From Pantoea coffeiphila (GTDB taxonomy: Bacteria > Pseudomonadota > Gammaproteobacteria > Enterobacterales > Enterobacteriaceae): a stretch of 64,000 nt of DNA. Where the stretch lies: contig NZ_JAFBFW010000005.1 of NCBI RefSeq assembly GCF_016909495.1, forward strand, positions 124,001 to 188,000. The letters run 5' to 3'. Shown piece by piece: positions 32,294 to 41,122 of this stretch; the first letter of the stretch is position 1; each line of letters opens with the position of its first letter. The notes under the pieces were generated by a model. That model had not been told where the DNA came from. It made no database searches and worked only from the letters and a program-made list of their open reading frames with translations. The position numbers and the translations under genes were made by a program.

Positions 32294-32401
32294 GCCTGGT
32301 AGGTCTATGGATCTTAGCTTTCTGAAAAATTTAGTTAATTTCGTGCTGGCGGCGAGGGGACTAAAGGGCCCCTCATAATCCTTTGATGTTGTTATATGCA
32401 C

Positions 32402-32475
32402 TGGTAATCCCCCCTGCATTCAGGTTAGGAGAAAATTCTACTTATGCCTGCATCGATTTTTCGGGGGGATTACCA
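32402..32475. repeat. 13-bp perfect inverted repeat bounding a 74-bp element
   Basis: TGGTAATCCCCCC (32402-32414) recurs inverted as GGGGGGATTACCA (32463-32475), with 48 bp between. Inside, TGCATTCAGG and CCTGCA could extend the fold. It lies between the convergent ends of dptH and dndE. A smaller hairpin, GAGGGG/CCCCTC, sits nearby at about 32353-32373. It may act as a two-way terminator or be a miniature mobile element; no T run and no target duplication are evident. Confidence 0.8.
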
Positions 32476-32577
32476 TATGTCAGATCAAGTCGCGACTAAT
32501 ACAGATTACCGTTGTTAGTGTGCCATTTTCATGCTTTGTTAGCAAAGATGGGGTGAATATCGACTTATTATTTTCCA

Positions 32578-32937
32578 TTATTTGTATACTCCATATACAA
32601 AATCTTTTACCGAGCGATAGTTTCTTAACCCCGCAATCCCATCCTCAACATGTGCTGCCCAGGCTTTAATCATATCCTTCTGCGTCATCTGTGGATAAAG
32701 CATCTTCAACACCAATTCTGTAGTCTGTAATGTCTCCCCCAGCCACGTAATTTTATCCAGTACCAGCGAGCCATCCAGCTTCTTGGTATCCCGCTCAGGC
32801 GAATAACGGAACTCGCTCTCTACCGAACGGAAAAATGCCAGCCGAGCAGCGACATTGGGCGTAATCCCTGTATATCCTTTCAATTTTTTAAGCTGCTCTT
32901 CAGTCTGACGACTAAGCACCATTCGATTCGGGAGCAT
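32578..32937 (-). CDS. dndE: DNA sulfur modification protein DndE
   Basis: A 119-residue protein, the usual DndE length. It starts MLPNRMVLSRQTEEQLKKLKGYTGITPNVAARLAFFRSVES, the conserved DndE opening, and has the lysine-rich surface expected of a protein that binds nicked DNA. Together with DndC and DndD it inserts sulfur into the DNA backbone. Its ATG overlaps the dndD stop by one base; it is the last gene of the leftward dnd operon. Confidence 0.93.
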   Translation of the reverse strand: MLPNRMVLSRQTEEQLKKLKGYTGITPNVAARLAFFRSVESEFRYSPERDTKKLDGSLVLDKITWLGETLQTTELVLKMLYPQMTQKDMIKAWAAHVEDGIAGLRNYRSVKDFVYGVYK

Positions 32938-34937
32938 CAGATCGCCTCCTTAGTTAATTCCCAGAAATAGCCAGGTTTCAGTGCAGACGATTTGGTATGT
33001 GCATTAAACACAATCTCATAAGCATGAGAGATATCATCACGCAATTGATCAACAAAATAACGCTCATCCACTTCCGTATCAGTAGATAGCAGCACTACCT
33101 GATGGCTGGCAAACGGGAAATAGTGGTTAATCAGTTTATCCCGATGCTGAGAATCCAGACGTCCTAATGGCGTATCGATAATCACCGGTAAATCACGGCC
33201 TGAGGTTTTTGCTAAAGCCTCAAGAATAGCAATTGCATAAATTTGCTTTTCACCGGCAGAAAGCAGCTTACGTTTTATGACGGATCCTTGTTCATCAATC
33301 AGCTCTACGTCAAACGTCTCTGGGTTAATGTGCGCACTAAGTTGTAAATCTTCTTTACGGGCCAGTTTGCGATAGGCTATTTCGAAATTCGCTGACAGTG
33401 TTTTCACTCTTGCCTGCGTTAATACATCACTGTATCGATCGAGTAAATTAATCGTTTCTTGAGCGTTTTTAAAGGCGCAACTCAAGCCATGCTGACTTCG
33501 GGCAACATCATGCATTTTTTGTACCTGACGAACGCAATCCAGTTGCTGTTGCTTAATTCGTTTAGCATCTTCCAGCAATGAAAGATATTTTTGCCGCTGT
33601 TTTTCACGTTGCTTATCCAGTTCGCGTAGCTTCTCAAAGAGCTCCATTAACTGGTCGTCTTCCGGGGCGCGGGCAATATTTGCAGCAGCCTGCTCTAACT
33701 GCTGTTCAGTCTCTGATAACTGGGTACGGTAAAGATCGAAGCGTTGCCATGCCTTTTTGCTGTCTTGTTCAATCGACTGTTGGAGCATACCGGCTTCACG
33801 TTCAGAGATATCAAACAGCAAATCGCCTTTAGGCTTAGTTGCCATATACTCTTTTAGATTATCGGTAATCGCTTCAGCTGCTATTTTGCCAGTTCCCTCA
33901 GAACGAAATGCAATATCATTTCTGAGTTGCGTTAAAAACTGGCTCAGCTCTTTTTCAAAGCTTTTTGCCTGTTTAATCTGCGTTTCATCAGTAATTTGTT
34001 GCAGTAAACGAGACAAAATAGTGGGCGCAAGCGCATAAGGTAGCGGCCCATCACATTCCTGACGCAGTGCTTTTTCCAGACGTTCCTTATCTTTCAATAA
34101 CGCATCAACTTTCTGCTTTTCCTGCGCTTTTGTCTGGGCAAAAGCCCCCCCCTGAGCATTTAGCAAACCTTCATAACGGATAATATCTTTAGAAATAAAC
34201 TCAATCCGCGATTTGGCAAAATCGGCTCTTTCCAGTATCTCTTCAGTCTGGCAGGCCAATTCTTTACTTTGTTTTTCAAGCTCTGCAATCTGCTGTTGTT
34301 GAGAACCCACCAACTGGCTGGATTGCTGGCGCTTAACAAAAATCATTAAGTCATTACGCAGTTTGGATATCAGATCCAGACCTAATAAACGGCGCACTGC
34401 GGTACGCAAAATATTGCCGGATTCATCTTCCGCCAGCTCCGCAATTTTCTCGCCATCAAAAAAGAACAGATCGGCAATGCCATGCGGGATTAATTCATTA
34501 AGAAACCCCTGGCACTGATCGTAATCCAGCTCACTGAGTGGCTGTCCATCCTGTTGCAGAGATAGGCGATCTTTCTTACCTTTTTTCCAGGTTCGCGTAA
34601 CGGTAAATTCCGCTTCATGGCCGCCCTTATTATAGGTAAAGGTCAATTCGACAGCGGCTTCCTCAGGTTGTTCAATATCGTACGCACCGTTGTGAATTAA
34701 CGAACTAAGTTGCTCGACATATTCCTGTTGTTGAGTGGCAAGGCCAAACGCCAGCCGACCATATAGTGCTAGACGGATCGCTGATAGGATCGACGTTTTC
34801 CCTGCACCGTTTAAACCACCAAACAGTACAATAGGTCGTGGATTCAAATCGTGTGGGCGCTTTCTGGGGGCGAGATCAATGGTATGAGTACCGTTAAATA
34901 CCCGAAAATTATGTAACACTAGTTGTTTAATGAGCAC
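32937..34937 (-). CDS. dndD: DNA sulfur modification protein DndD (SMC/RecN-like ATPase)
   Basis: A 666-residue ATPase. Walker A GGLNGAGKT is at residues 40-48, the ABC signature LSAGEKQ is near residue 565 and Walker B LPVIIDTPLGRLDSQ near 590, with a long coiled coil between, as in SMC/Rad50 proteins. It starts at GTG 34937, overlapping the dndC end by 11 bases, with GGAGG 9 bases upstream. DndD is thought to provide ATP-driven DNA opening or nicking during phosphorothioation. Confidence 0.95.
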   Translation of the reverse strand: MLIKQLVLHNFRVFNGTHTIDLAPRKRPHDLNPRPIVLFGGLNGAGKTSILSAIRLALYGRLAFGLATQQQEYVEQLSSLIHNGAYDIEQPEEAAVELTFTYNKGGHEAEFTVTRTWKKGKKDRLSLQQDGQPLSELDYDQCQGFLNELIPHGIADLFFFDGEKIAELAEDESGNILRTAVRRLLGLDLISKLRNDLMIFVKRQQSSQLVGSQQQQIAELEKQSKELACQTEEILERADFAKSRIEFISKDIIRYEGLLNAQGGAFAQTKAQEKQKVDALLKDKERLEKALRQECDGPLPYALAPTILSRLLQQITDETQIKQAKSFEKELSQFLTQLRNDIAFRSEGTGKIAAEAITDNLKEYMATKPKGDLLFDISEREAGMLQQSIEQDSKKAWQRFDLYRTQLSETEQQLEQAAANIARAPEDDQLMELFEKLRELDKQREKQRQKYLSLLEDAKRIKQQQLDCVRQVQKMHDVARSQHGLSCAFKNAQETINLLDRYSDVLTQARVKTLSANFEIAYRKLARKEDLQLSAHINPETFDVELIDEQGSVIKRKLLSAGEKQIYAIAILEALAKTSGRDLPVIIDTPLGRLDSQHRDKLINHYFPFASHQVVLLSTDTEVDERYFVDQLRDDISHAYEIVFNAHTKSSALKPGYFWELTKEAI

Positions 34938-36561
34938 GTTCGTTTTCCTCCTCGACTAAAACAGAGGATTCACTGGCATCGACAATTCTTCGCTGTAGAA
35001 CCTGAAGTTCAGCTTCCAGCCTGGTGACTTCTTCCTGGTGAATATCCCGGTCGTTACGTTTTTGTAGTGCTGCTTGTTGCTGCTTAATCTCTTCGAGACT
35101 ACCCCAATCCTGTTTGAGGATGGTACCTAGCTTGTCAAAAATTCCCTGGCGGCGACTAAGCCCTTCCAGAGAAACCTCCAACTCAATCAGTTTCATAACC
35201 ATCTCAGGAACTACATCAAATCCCTGGGCTATCTGGGTAAGAAGATCTGCATCGCTAGCATTAAAACGGGATTGGTCGTCTGTAACCCAGTCCAGATTTT
35301 TCCCGTAAACGTCACTGTAAATCCCCGGTAAAGTGTCATACCAATCTGGCTCGTTCGGGTCTTTAAGCCATTCCTGACGGATAGCATGTAATTCGGGTTG
35401 GGTAATTAATACAATTTCGTGTCCCTGAGCATTCATGTCTCTTTCAATGGTAAGTAATTCTTTTAACCATTGTTGGCGGTATTTTAGCCAATACGGGCCT
35501 GGAACATGTTTACGGTCGGCTGTGAGCTCTTCACCATCCTTTGCATATTGATAGCTTACTTTGCCTGTGCGACGTTTATAATTACGATAAGTGTCCTTAT
35601 TTACAGGATCGGTAGTAAATGCCAGAAGATCCCGATATTTGAGCAACGGAGACATCCAGACTTCACCATTTTGAATCAGGCTCTCCATTGCCTTATCTTT
35701 TGTTACAACGGTACAGGTCCAACAGCCAAAACGTGAGCTGCCGCATGATGGAGTGCTGTCATCGATAACAAGTGGGCACTCACCCTGTGCGGAAGAGTCC
35801 ATATACAATGTCCAAAGTGGGCGGTTATTACCTCCCCACGGACTTTCCCACTCATTGATATCATCTGGGGCGTAGCGGAACGCGCCACGTAATAATTTCC
35901 ATACGTCTTCTACATCCCATGTATCAATCGGGGTATAGATAAATGCGTTTGCCAGCGTTGTATGCCTTGCCAGCCGGGAACCATCAATTTTGTGTTTTGC
36001 AATAACTTGTGCACGAGAAGCGCTTTCACTACTCCGTGAACCCAGTACAACTATTACCTCATCAAACTGGCTGACTTTATCCTTGATGAAGCCACTTACT
36101 GGGTTGATCTTCATTCGCTCAGTACACCAGCGAAAACTACGGGTTGGGGCAGGGTAACCCTTCCCCAACAGGTTAACCCAAAACGTTTCATTGGTTTTTG
36201 GTATGACCGCATGCTGTGTGATTGGCAGACCATCGCGTTTTGCCCCAGCCTCAATCTGCAACATGGTTTTCTTAATCAGATCAACTACTACTGGGGTTTC
36301 AACCAGCGTGTCAGATGACACCAAAAACACATTTTTGCTACGCATTTCTGGGGGCAAACCCAGCAAAGCCAGATACACGAGAGTTATAACAGCGGAGGAA
36401 TCTTTTCCTCCACTGTATCCGATGACCCACGGGCGTTTATCTGCGCAATAAATTCTTTGTACTTCGGCAACATATTCGGCCAGAGGGCGTCCGGCAAACT
36501 GCTCCTGATTAATAAAATCTTCGTATTCGGCCAGATCGAAGGCCTGAGCTAATTTACTCAT
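34927..36561 (-). CDS. dndC: DNA sulfur modification protein DndC (PAPS-reductase-like)
   Basis: A 544-residue protein with the ATP pyrophosphatase PP-loop SGGKDSS at residues 50-56. A cysteine cluster at about 263-282 (CPLVIDDSTPSCGSSRFGCWTC) probably holds a 4Fe-4S cluster. It activates the DNA backbone and receives sulfur from a cysteine desulfurase. No dndA lies in the window, so the housekeeping desulfurase IscS is the likely donor. Its ATG overlaps the dndB TGA (ATGA). Confidence 0.96.
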   Translation of the reverse strand: MSKLAQAFDLAEYEDFINQEQFAGRPLAEYVAEVQRIYCADKRPWVIGYSGGKDSSAVITLVYLALLGLPPEMRSKNVFLVSSDTLVETPVVVDLIKKTMLQIEAGAKRDGLPITQHAVIPKTNETFWVNLLGKGYPAPTRSFRWCTERMKINPVSGFIKDKVSQFDEVIVVLGSRSSESASRAQVIAKHKIDGSRLARHTTLANAFIYTPIDTWDVEDVWKLLRGAFRYAPDDINEWESPWGGNNRPLWTLYMDSSAQGECPLVIDDSTPSCGSSRFGCWTCTVVTKDKAMESLIQNGEVWMSPLLKYRDLLAFTTDPVNKDTYRNYKRRTGKVSYQYAKDGEELTADRKHVPGPYWLKYRQQWLKELLTIERDMNAQGHEIVLITQPELHAIRQEWLKDPNEPDWYDTLPGIYSDVYGKNLDWVTDDQSRFNASDADLLTQIAQGFDVVPEMVMKLIELEVSLEGLSRRQGIFDKLGTILKQDWGSLEEIKQQQAALQKRNDRDIHQEEVTRLEAELQVLQRRIVDASESSVLVEEENERAH

Positions 36562-37643
36562 AAGACAACCATTTGAGCTTCAAGCTCCTGTTCTTCAGGA
36601 GTGAGAGAAATTGAGAGAGCGATTTTTAGCGCATTGCAGGTAAGCTGGATAGCGGTACTGGTTTTACTCAGTTTACCGTGCTGCATCGCGCGTTTAATCA
36701 GGTCTGGATTGTTTCGGCGCCAGTTAAAAGTTTTGAGTGAATCAATTTTATCCGGCCACTGTTCAGGATAGTCGGTCAACAGTGTGTACCCCAGTTGTCC
36801 CAGCGCCTGCAAGCCAATACCGTGAGCGTGGACATAGTCCTGCCGTAGTTGAACCGGTGAAACCTCTTTTTTCGCCGCTAACTGCCAATCGGGCATAACA
36901 TAAAAAATTGCTTTCCAGTATTGGGCTGCAACTCGGGTGCATTCTTCGAAGTTGCTCTCTTTGGGTTCCTTGCCCAACAAAGCGCGGGTTGCTTGTTTGA
37001 TGCTGCTGAGCGTAAACAACTTATTTGAACGTTGACTGATACCTGACTTCTCCAGTTCAGTCATCCCGACGAATGGTTCCACGGACATTGCGAGGTAGCG
37101 TGCCAGACTTGAACAGGCATCACGGTGGTCGTACAGCGATGATAATGAAGGACTGGGGCGGATAGCATATTTATTCAAATCGGCAAACATTTGCTGACTA
37201 CGTTTGAGCCCTTCGTCTACAAAAAACAGCACCGGGATATTGTCCTGCCCCAGCTCGGGACGAGCGTCTAAAGCATCTTCAATCGCCTTGCGGCGGTGCT
37301 GGCCATCATTGATAAGGATTTGAGCATCCATTGGTACACATAAGGTACCCAGGTTATTGGAACCAGGGAACTCGTCAAACTGTACGTCTACTGCTATGGA
37401 CGCCGTCAGGGCAGAAAATACATAATCTTTCGGATTATCAAGCAAGTACCTGACCATTTCGGGAATGCGTGATTTATTAAGTGTGCGTTGTGCTCGCAGT
37501 TCAGGCGGGACGTCATTTTCATCAAAGCTGAAAATCTTAGGGATGATGCGCATCGGGCATGTAGCAATATAGAAGGGGCGGCCTGCCTGAATGCCGCGGA
37601 TCGCGGGAAATGAGTAGCAGTAATCTGCGTCAACATTGGCCAT
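36558..37643 (-). CDS. dndB: DNA sulfur modification regulator DndB
   Basis: 361 residues when started at the ATG at 37643 (MANVDADYCYSFPAIRGIQAGRPFY), which has a GGAGGGAG site; a TTG 6 codons earlier would remove that site. The family motif DGQHR is at residues 113-117 (INDGQHRRKAIE). In related enterobacteria DndB represses the dnd genes and influences how many sites are modified. Here it is the first gene of dndBCDE, with a double inverted-repeat operator directly upstream, so autoregulation is likely. Confidence 0.95.
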   Translation of the reverse strand: MANVDADYCYSFPAIRGIQAGRPFYIATCPMRIIPKIFSFDENDVPPELRAQRTLNKSRIPEMVRYLLDNPKDYVFSALTASIAVDVQFDEFPGSNNLGTLCVPMDAQILINDGQHRRKAIEDALDARPELGQDNIPVLFFVDEGLKRSQQMFADLNKYAIRPSPSLSSLYDHRDACSSLARYLAMSVEPFVGMTELEKSGISQRSNKLFTLSSIKQATRALLGKEPKESNFEECTRVAAQYWKAIFYVMPDWQLAAKKEVSPVQLRQDYVHAHGIGLQALGQLGYTLLTDYPEQWPDKIDSLKTFNWRRNNPDLIKRAMQHGKLSKTSTAIQLTCNALKIALSISLTPEEQELEAQMVVL

Positions 37644-37676
37644 ACTTGAAACTCCCTCCAAAATCTAACAATGTAT

Positions 37677-37698
37677 GTTACGTGATATTTTACGTAAC
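37677..37698. promoter_or_regulatory. Candidate DndB operator, site 1
   Basis: A perfect inverted repeat, GTTACGT-N8-ACGTAAC, 34 bases upstream of the dndB ATG. It contains TACG-N10-CGTA exactly (37679-37696), the pattern I recall being reported for the Salmonella Cerro 87 DndB operator. On the minus strand it lies in the spacer of a possible TTGTTA/CATACA promoter, so binding would block transcription. Confidence 0.7.
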
Positions 37699-37722
37699 AA
37701 TCGGAAGGATTTACAGTCTTTT

Positions 37723-37740
37723 AACGTGAAATTTTGCGTA
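37723..37740. promoter_or_regulatory. Candidate DndB operator, site 2 (imperfect)
   Basis: AACG-N10-CGTA, one base off the site 1 core, with a similar A/T-rich centre (TGAAATTTTG against TGATATTTTA). Its start lies 44 bp from that of site 1, about four helical turns, so two DndB molecules could sit on the same DNA face. Confidence 0.5.
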
Positions 37741-37832
37741 CTAAAATTGTTTCACCTACAGATTTGCATGAAAAATCAAAACCCTGGAATTACTAATCGC
37801 GTCATTTCATTGATGACCTTTATCAGAATTGC

Positions 37833-38114
37833 ATGGGTTTTGTATGTAGCGATTCAATTGTAGCGAAAGAGCAACCATGCCTTATCGCAAATTCAGGTTT
37901 GGAATGCAGTTCGCAAAATGATACCCGGAACAGATACGATTACAAACGACGCAGTGCGAAGAAATTTGCTTTTGAAGGTAAAAAAATAGGAAACTGGGAC
38001 ACCGTTCCGCCTGCTTATTTTGCTTTACCGTTCATCCCTTTGGTGGGACTGAGGTCTTACAGGCACAGTAGAGCTCCACGGCGTAAACCATTGCAGCATA
38101 TTAATTTTGATTAA
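37833..38114 (+). CDS. Small open frame of doubtful coding status
   Basis: A 93-codon frame in the dndB-zorA spacer. Its second half (NRYDYKRRSAKKFAFEGKKIGNWDTVPPAYFALPFIPLVGLRSYRHSRAPRRKPLQHINFD) is basic and proline-rich, with no motif I know. No ribosome site precedes the ATG. It may be a remnant or an uncharacterised small protein; the spacer must also hold the promoters of both defence operons. Confidence 0.2.
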   Translation: MGFVCSDSIVAKEQPCLIANSGLECSSQNDTRNRYDYKRRSAKKFAFEGKKIGNWDTVPPAYFALPFIPLVGLRSYRHSRAPRRKPLQHINFD

Positions 38115-38118
38115 AGGC

Positions 38119-38149
38119 AATCAGAATATTGTCGATGGTAATTCTGATT
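38119..38149. promoter_or_regulatory. Inverted repeat upstream of zorA
   Basis: AATCAGAAT (38119-38127) and ATTCTGATT (38141-38149) form perfect 9-bp arms around 13 bases, ending 29 bases before the zorA ATG. It could be a repressor site or a leader-RNA hairpin; no regulator gene is recognisable next to it. Confidence 0.55.
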
Positions 38150-38178
38150 ATGGATTAATATATTAAACGGATAAAATA

Positions 38179-40368
38179 ATGTCTTGGCTTAATTCCCTCT
38201 TAGTGGCGCTTACGTCTGTGGAACCCCATTGGGTACCTTACACCGTTATCGGCCTCGTCATCTTTTCATTTGTCTGCTTTATTTTCTTTTATTTATCCAG
38301 AGCCATAAAAATTGCTAATGACCTAAAAAAATATACAAAGTCAATCAGCAGCGTTGGAGCCAGTGCACCAGACGCCCAACTAGAACAGCTTAAAAGCCTG
38401 TTCCAGGGGCCTGAACTCAAGCATGCGTGGAATGAGTTCAAAGATTCCCTGCACCCGCAGCGTGAACTGGAGAACGGGGAAGAGAAAATCGTTCGAATTC
38501 GCGCTACCGTTCCGAGCGCCAGCTTTTTCTCGGAAGAGCAACTGGTCGATATTCCGCTGAATACTGAATTCTTCAAACACCTGCCCGGTATTCTGACCGG
38601 CGTAGGGATTATCGGCACTTTCTATGGTTTGATGATTGGCCTCAGCCACTTCGACCCCAGCACGCCAGAGCAGGTCTCCAGCAGCGTCAATAACCTGTTA
38701 CGGGATGTGTTATATGCATTCCTGGGCTCAGCATTCGCGATTACGTTTTCTATCATTATCACCTGGCTCGAAAAATTCTATCTGGCGAAATGCTACAAGC
38801 AGCTGGAAAAATTCACTGCGGCCCTGGATTCCCTCTATAACAGCGGCGTTGGAGAGGAGTACCTTGCTTCACTGGTCAAATCCAGTGATGAAAGCGCGAC
38901 CCAGGCCCGCCATTTGAAAGAAAGTCTGGTCACCGATTTGCGCGATATGTTGCTGCATCTGGCTGAAAGCCAGAAAGAGGAAAACGAGCGACTGGCTGCA
39001 ACGCTTAGCACCACTTACCGTGAATCAGGACAACAGTTTGCCGAGCAGGTGAGTGGCGCAATTGAAAACAGCCTTAAGTCGCCGCTGGATAAAATTGCCG
39101 GGGCCGTACAGACCGCCAGTGGCGATCAAAGCGGCATGGTACAGCATATGCTGCAGGATGTGCTGACGGCATTTATGGCCAAGCTCGATACCACCTTTGG
39201 TCAGCAGTTTACGAATCTCAACGACATGATGGGCCAAACCGTTGGCGCTATTCAGTCAATGCAAACCGGCTTCTCCACCTTATTACAGGACATGCGTCAG
39301 GTGAGCGATGATTCCCGTCAGGGCAGTGCGCAACTCATTGAGCAACTGTTATCAGAGATGAAATCTGGCCAGCAGGCTATGCAGGCTGGCATGAATGACA
39401 TGCTGACCAGCCTTCAGGCCTCAGTGGCTAAAATTGGGGCGGAGGGTGAAGGGGCCGGTGAACGTATGGCTCGGCAGCTGGAAAAAATGTTCGCCGATAG
39501 CGAAGCACGAGAAAAAGCGCAGGCAGAACATATGGCTGCGTTTATTGAAGCCATTCAGAACTCGGTGCAGCAGGGGCAAAGCGCCACAATGGAAAAAATG
39601 GCAACGTCGGTTGAAGCGCTTGGCGAACAACTGGGTAGCCTGTTTGGGCAGATGGATAAGGGGCAGCAACAGATTTCATTGAATCAGCAAGCGAGCCAGC
39701 AGTCCCTGCATGAACAAACACAGCGTGTGATGAGTGAGGTTGACGATCAAATTAAACAGCTGATTGACACTGTTGCCAGCCAGCATCAGGGAACGACCGA
39801 AACACTCCGCATGCTTGCGGAACAAACTAACCGGCAGATTCAGGATATGCAAAATGGTGCGGACAAAATGCGTTTGGCAGCTGAGCGCTTTGAACATGCT
39901 GGCGATCGGGTTTCAGAAGCCAATCACATTACCGCTGAAGTGCTGAATAAAGCGCAATCAGCAGGGGCATCACTTTCCCTTGCTACCAGCGAACTGTCGT
40001 CCGTTGTGGCTGATTACCGTAATAATCGCGAAGCAGTGAGCAAATCGATTGCCATGCTGGAACTGCTTGCTGCCAATACGCAGTCTGAACAAGCCACGCG
40101 TCATCAATTTATTGCCGACCTCAAACAGCACGGTGAGCGTCTGCAGAGCTATAACCGGGAAGCGCAGGACTTTATGGAAAATGTCAGTGGCGTGCTCGGG
40201 AAAGGATTTGAAGACTTCTCTGAAGGTGTTTTACGCAGTCTGGATAAAACAATGGGCAAGCTGGACGTTGAAATGGCAAAAGCCTCTAGTTTGCTTGCCA
40301 GCTCTGTCGAACAGATTGGAGACAGCGTCAGCGAGCTTGATGATGTTCTGTCGCGTGTGCGCGCCTGA
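38179..40368 (+). CDS. zorA: Zorya system protein ZorA (MotA/TolQ/ExbB-like motor subunit)
   Basis: A 729-residue inner-membrane protein. A membrane segment at residues 15-40 is followed by the MotA/TolQ/ExbB core, with further segments near 135-160 and 170-200 (LPGILTGVGIIGTFYGLMIGL and VLYAFLGSAFAITFSIIITWLEK). From about residue 230 to the end runs a long, Gln/Ala-rich coiled-coil tail, the hallmark of ZorA, which projects into the cytoplasm and is thought to pass the signal of phage entry to ZorC/ZorD. It heads the zorABCD operon; zorB follows after 13 bases. Confidence 0.94.
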   Translation: MSWLNSLLVALTSVEPHWVPYTVIGLVIFSFVCFIFFYLSRAIKIANDLKKYTKSISSVGASAPDAQLEQLKSLFQGPELKHAWNEFKDSLHPQRELENGEEKIVRIRATVPSASFFSEEQLVDIPLNTEFFKHLPGILTGVGIIGTFYGLMIGLSHFDPSTPEQVSSSVNNLLRDVLYAFLGSAFAITFSIIITWLEKFYLAKCYKQLEKFTAALDSLYNSGVGEEYLASLVKSSDESATQARHLKESLVTDLRDMLLHLAESQKEENERLAATLSTTYRESGQQFAEQVSGAIENSLKSPLDKIAGAVQTASGDQSGMVQHMLQDVLTAFMAKLDTTFGQQFTNLNDMMGQTVGAIQSMQTGFSTLLQDMRQVSDDSRQGSAQLIEQLLSEMKSGQQAMQAGMNDMLTSLQASVAKIGAEGEGAGERMARQLEKMFADSEAREKAQAEHMAAFIEAIQNSVQQGQSATMEKMATSVEALGEQLGSLFGQMDKGQQQISLNQQASQQSLHEQTQRVMSEVDDQIKQLIDTVASQHQGTTETLRMLAEQTNRQIQDMQNGADKMRLAAERFEHAGDRVSEANHITAEVLNKAQSAGASLSLATSELSSVVADYRNNREAVSKSIAMLELLAANTQSEQATRHQFIADLKQHGERLQSYNREAQDFMENVSGVLGKGFEDFSEGVLRSLDKTMGKLDVEMAKASSLLASSVEQIGDSVSELDDVLSRVRA

Positions 40369-40381
40369 GGAGTAACGGCTG

Positions 40382-41122
40382 ATGTTTGGAAACGCATTTG
40401 GCGTTAAAAAGCGCCGCGGCGATGAAGCGGAGAAACCATTCTGGATCTCCTATGCCGATCTGATGACGGCCATGATGGTGCTATTTTTAGTCGTTATGGT
40501 GGCGTCATTGAGCTCCGTTACGCAACGCATTCAACGAGCGGAGCAAGGTGAAAAAACAAGAGGGCAGGATATATCCCGACTGTGTGAACGCCTTGAACTG
40601 CATGCCCGAAACATGAACAAAACCATCGTGGTGGACTGCCATGATAATCGCATCAGCTTTGGTGAGGCAGGGCGTTTCAATCACAATCAATTTTTCCTGA
40701 ATGCTGAGGGCCAAAAAGCGTTGCAGGATGTTGTTCCGCTGGTGCTGGAAGCGGCCGACAGTGAAGAAGGGCAAAAGTGGTTCAAGCAAATTGTCATTGA
40801 AGGGTTTACCGATACCGACGGCTCATATTTGTATAACCTGCATCTTTCGCTACAGCGTTCTGAATGGGTGATGTGTAGCCTGCTCGACAGCCGCAGCCCT
40901 TTGCAAAAGAACCTTTCTGCGCAACAGCAGCTGCAAATTCGTAAGCTGTTCCTGGCGGGGGGCGTCTCCTTTAACAATGCGAAAGAAAGCAAAGAAGCCA
41001 GCCGACGGGTCGAGTTACGTATGCAGTTCTTCGGGTTGAAGGATAAGCGGGATAAGGCCGATGAGGTGGATTTCCCCCCGGTCGTGAATAAAGAAGTGTG
41101 CCAGCTGGTAATGCCCCAATGA
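40382..41122 (+). CDS. zorB: Zorya system protein ZorB (MotB/OmpA-like stator subunit)
   Basis: A 246-residue protein. A single membrane helix, FWISYADLMTAMMVLFLVVMVASL, carries the proton-channel aspartate D26, matching the MotB/ZorB pattern. The periplasmic part is an OmpA-like peptidoglycan-binding domain (IVIEGFTDTDGSYLYNLHLSLQRSEWVMCSLL near residues 138-170). With ZorA it forms a proton-driven complex anchored to the cell wall. Its stop overlaps the zorC ATG (ATGA). Confidence 0.95.
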   Translation: MFGNAFGVKKRRGDEAEKPFWISYADLMTAMMVLFLVVMVASLSSVTQRIQRAEQGEKTRGQDISRLCERLELHARNMNKTIVVDCHDNRISFGEAGRFNHNQFFLNAEGQKALQDVVPLVLEAADSEEGQKWFKQIVIEGFTDTDGSYLYNLHLSLQRSEWVMCSLLDSRSPLQKNLSAQQQLQIRKLFLAGGVSFNNAKESKEASRRVELRMQFFGLKDKRDKADEVDFPPVVNKEVCQLVMPQ

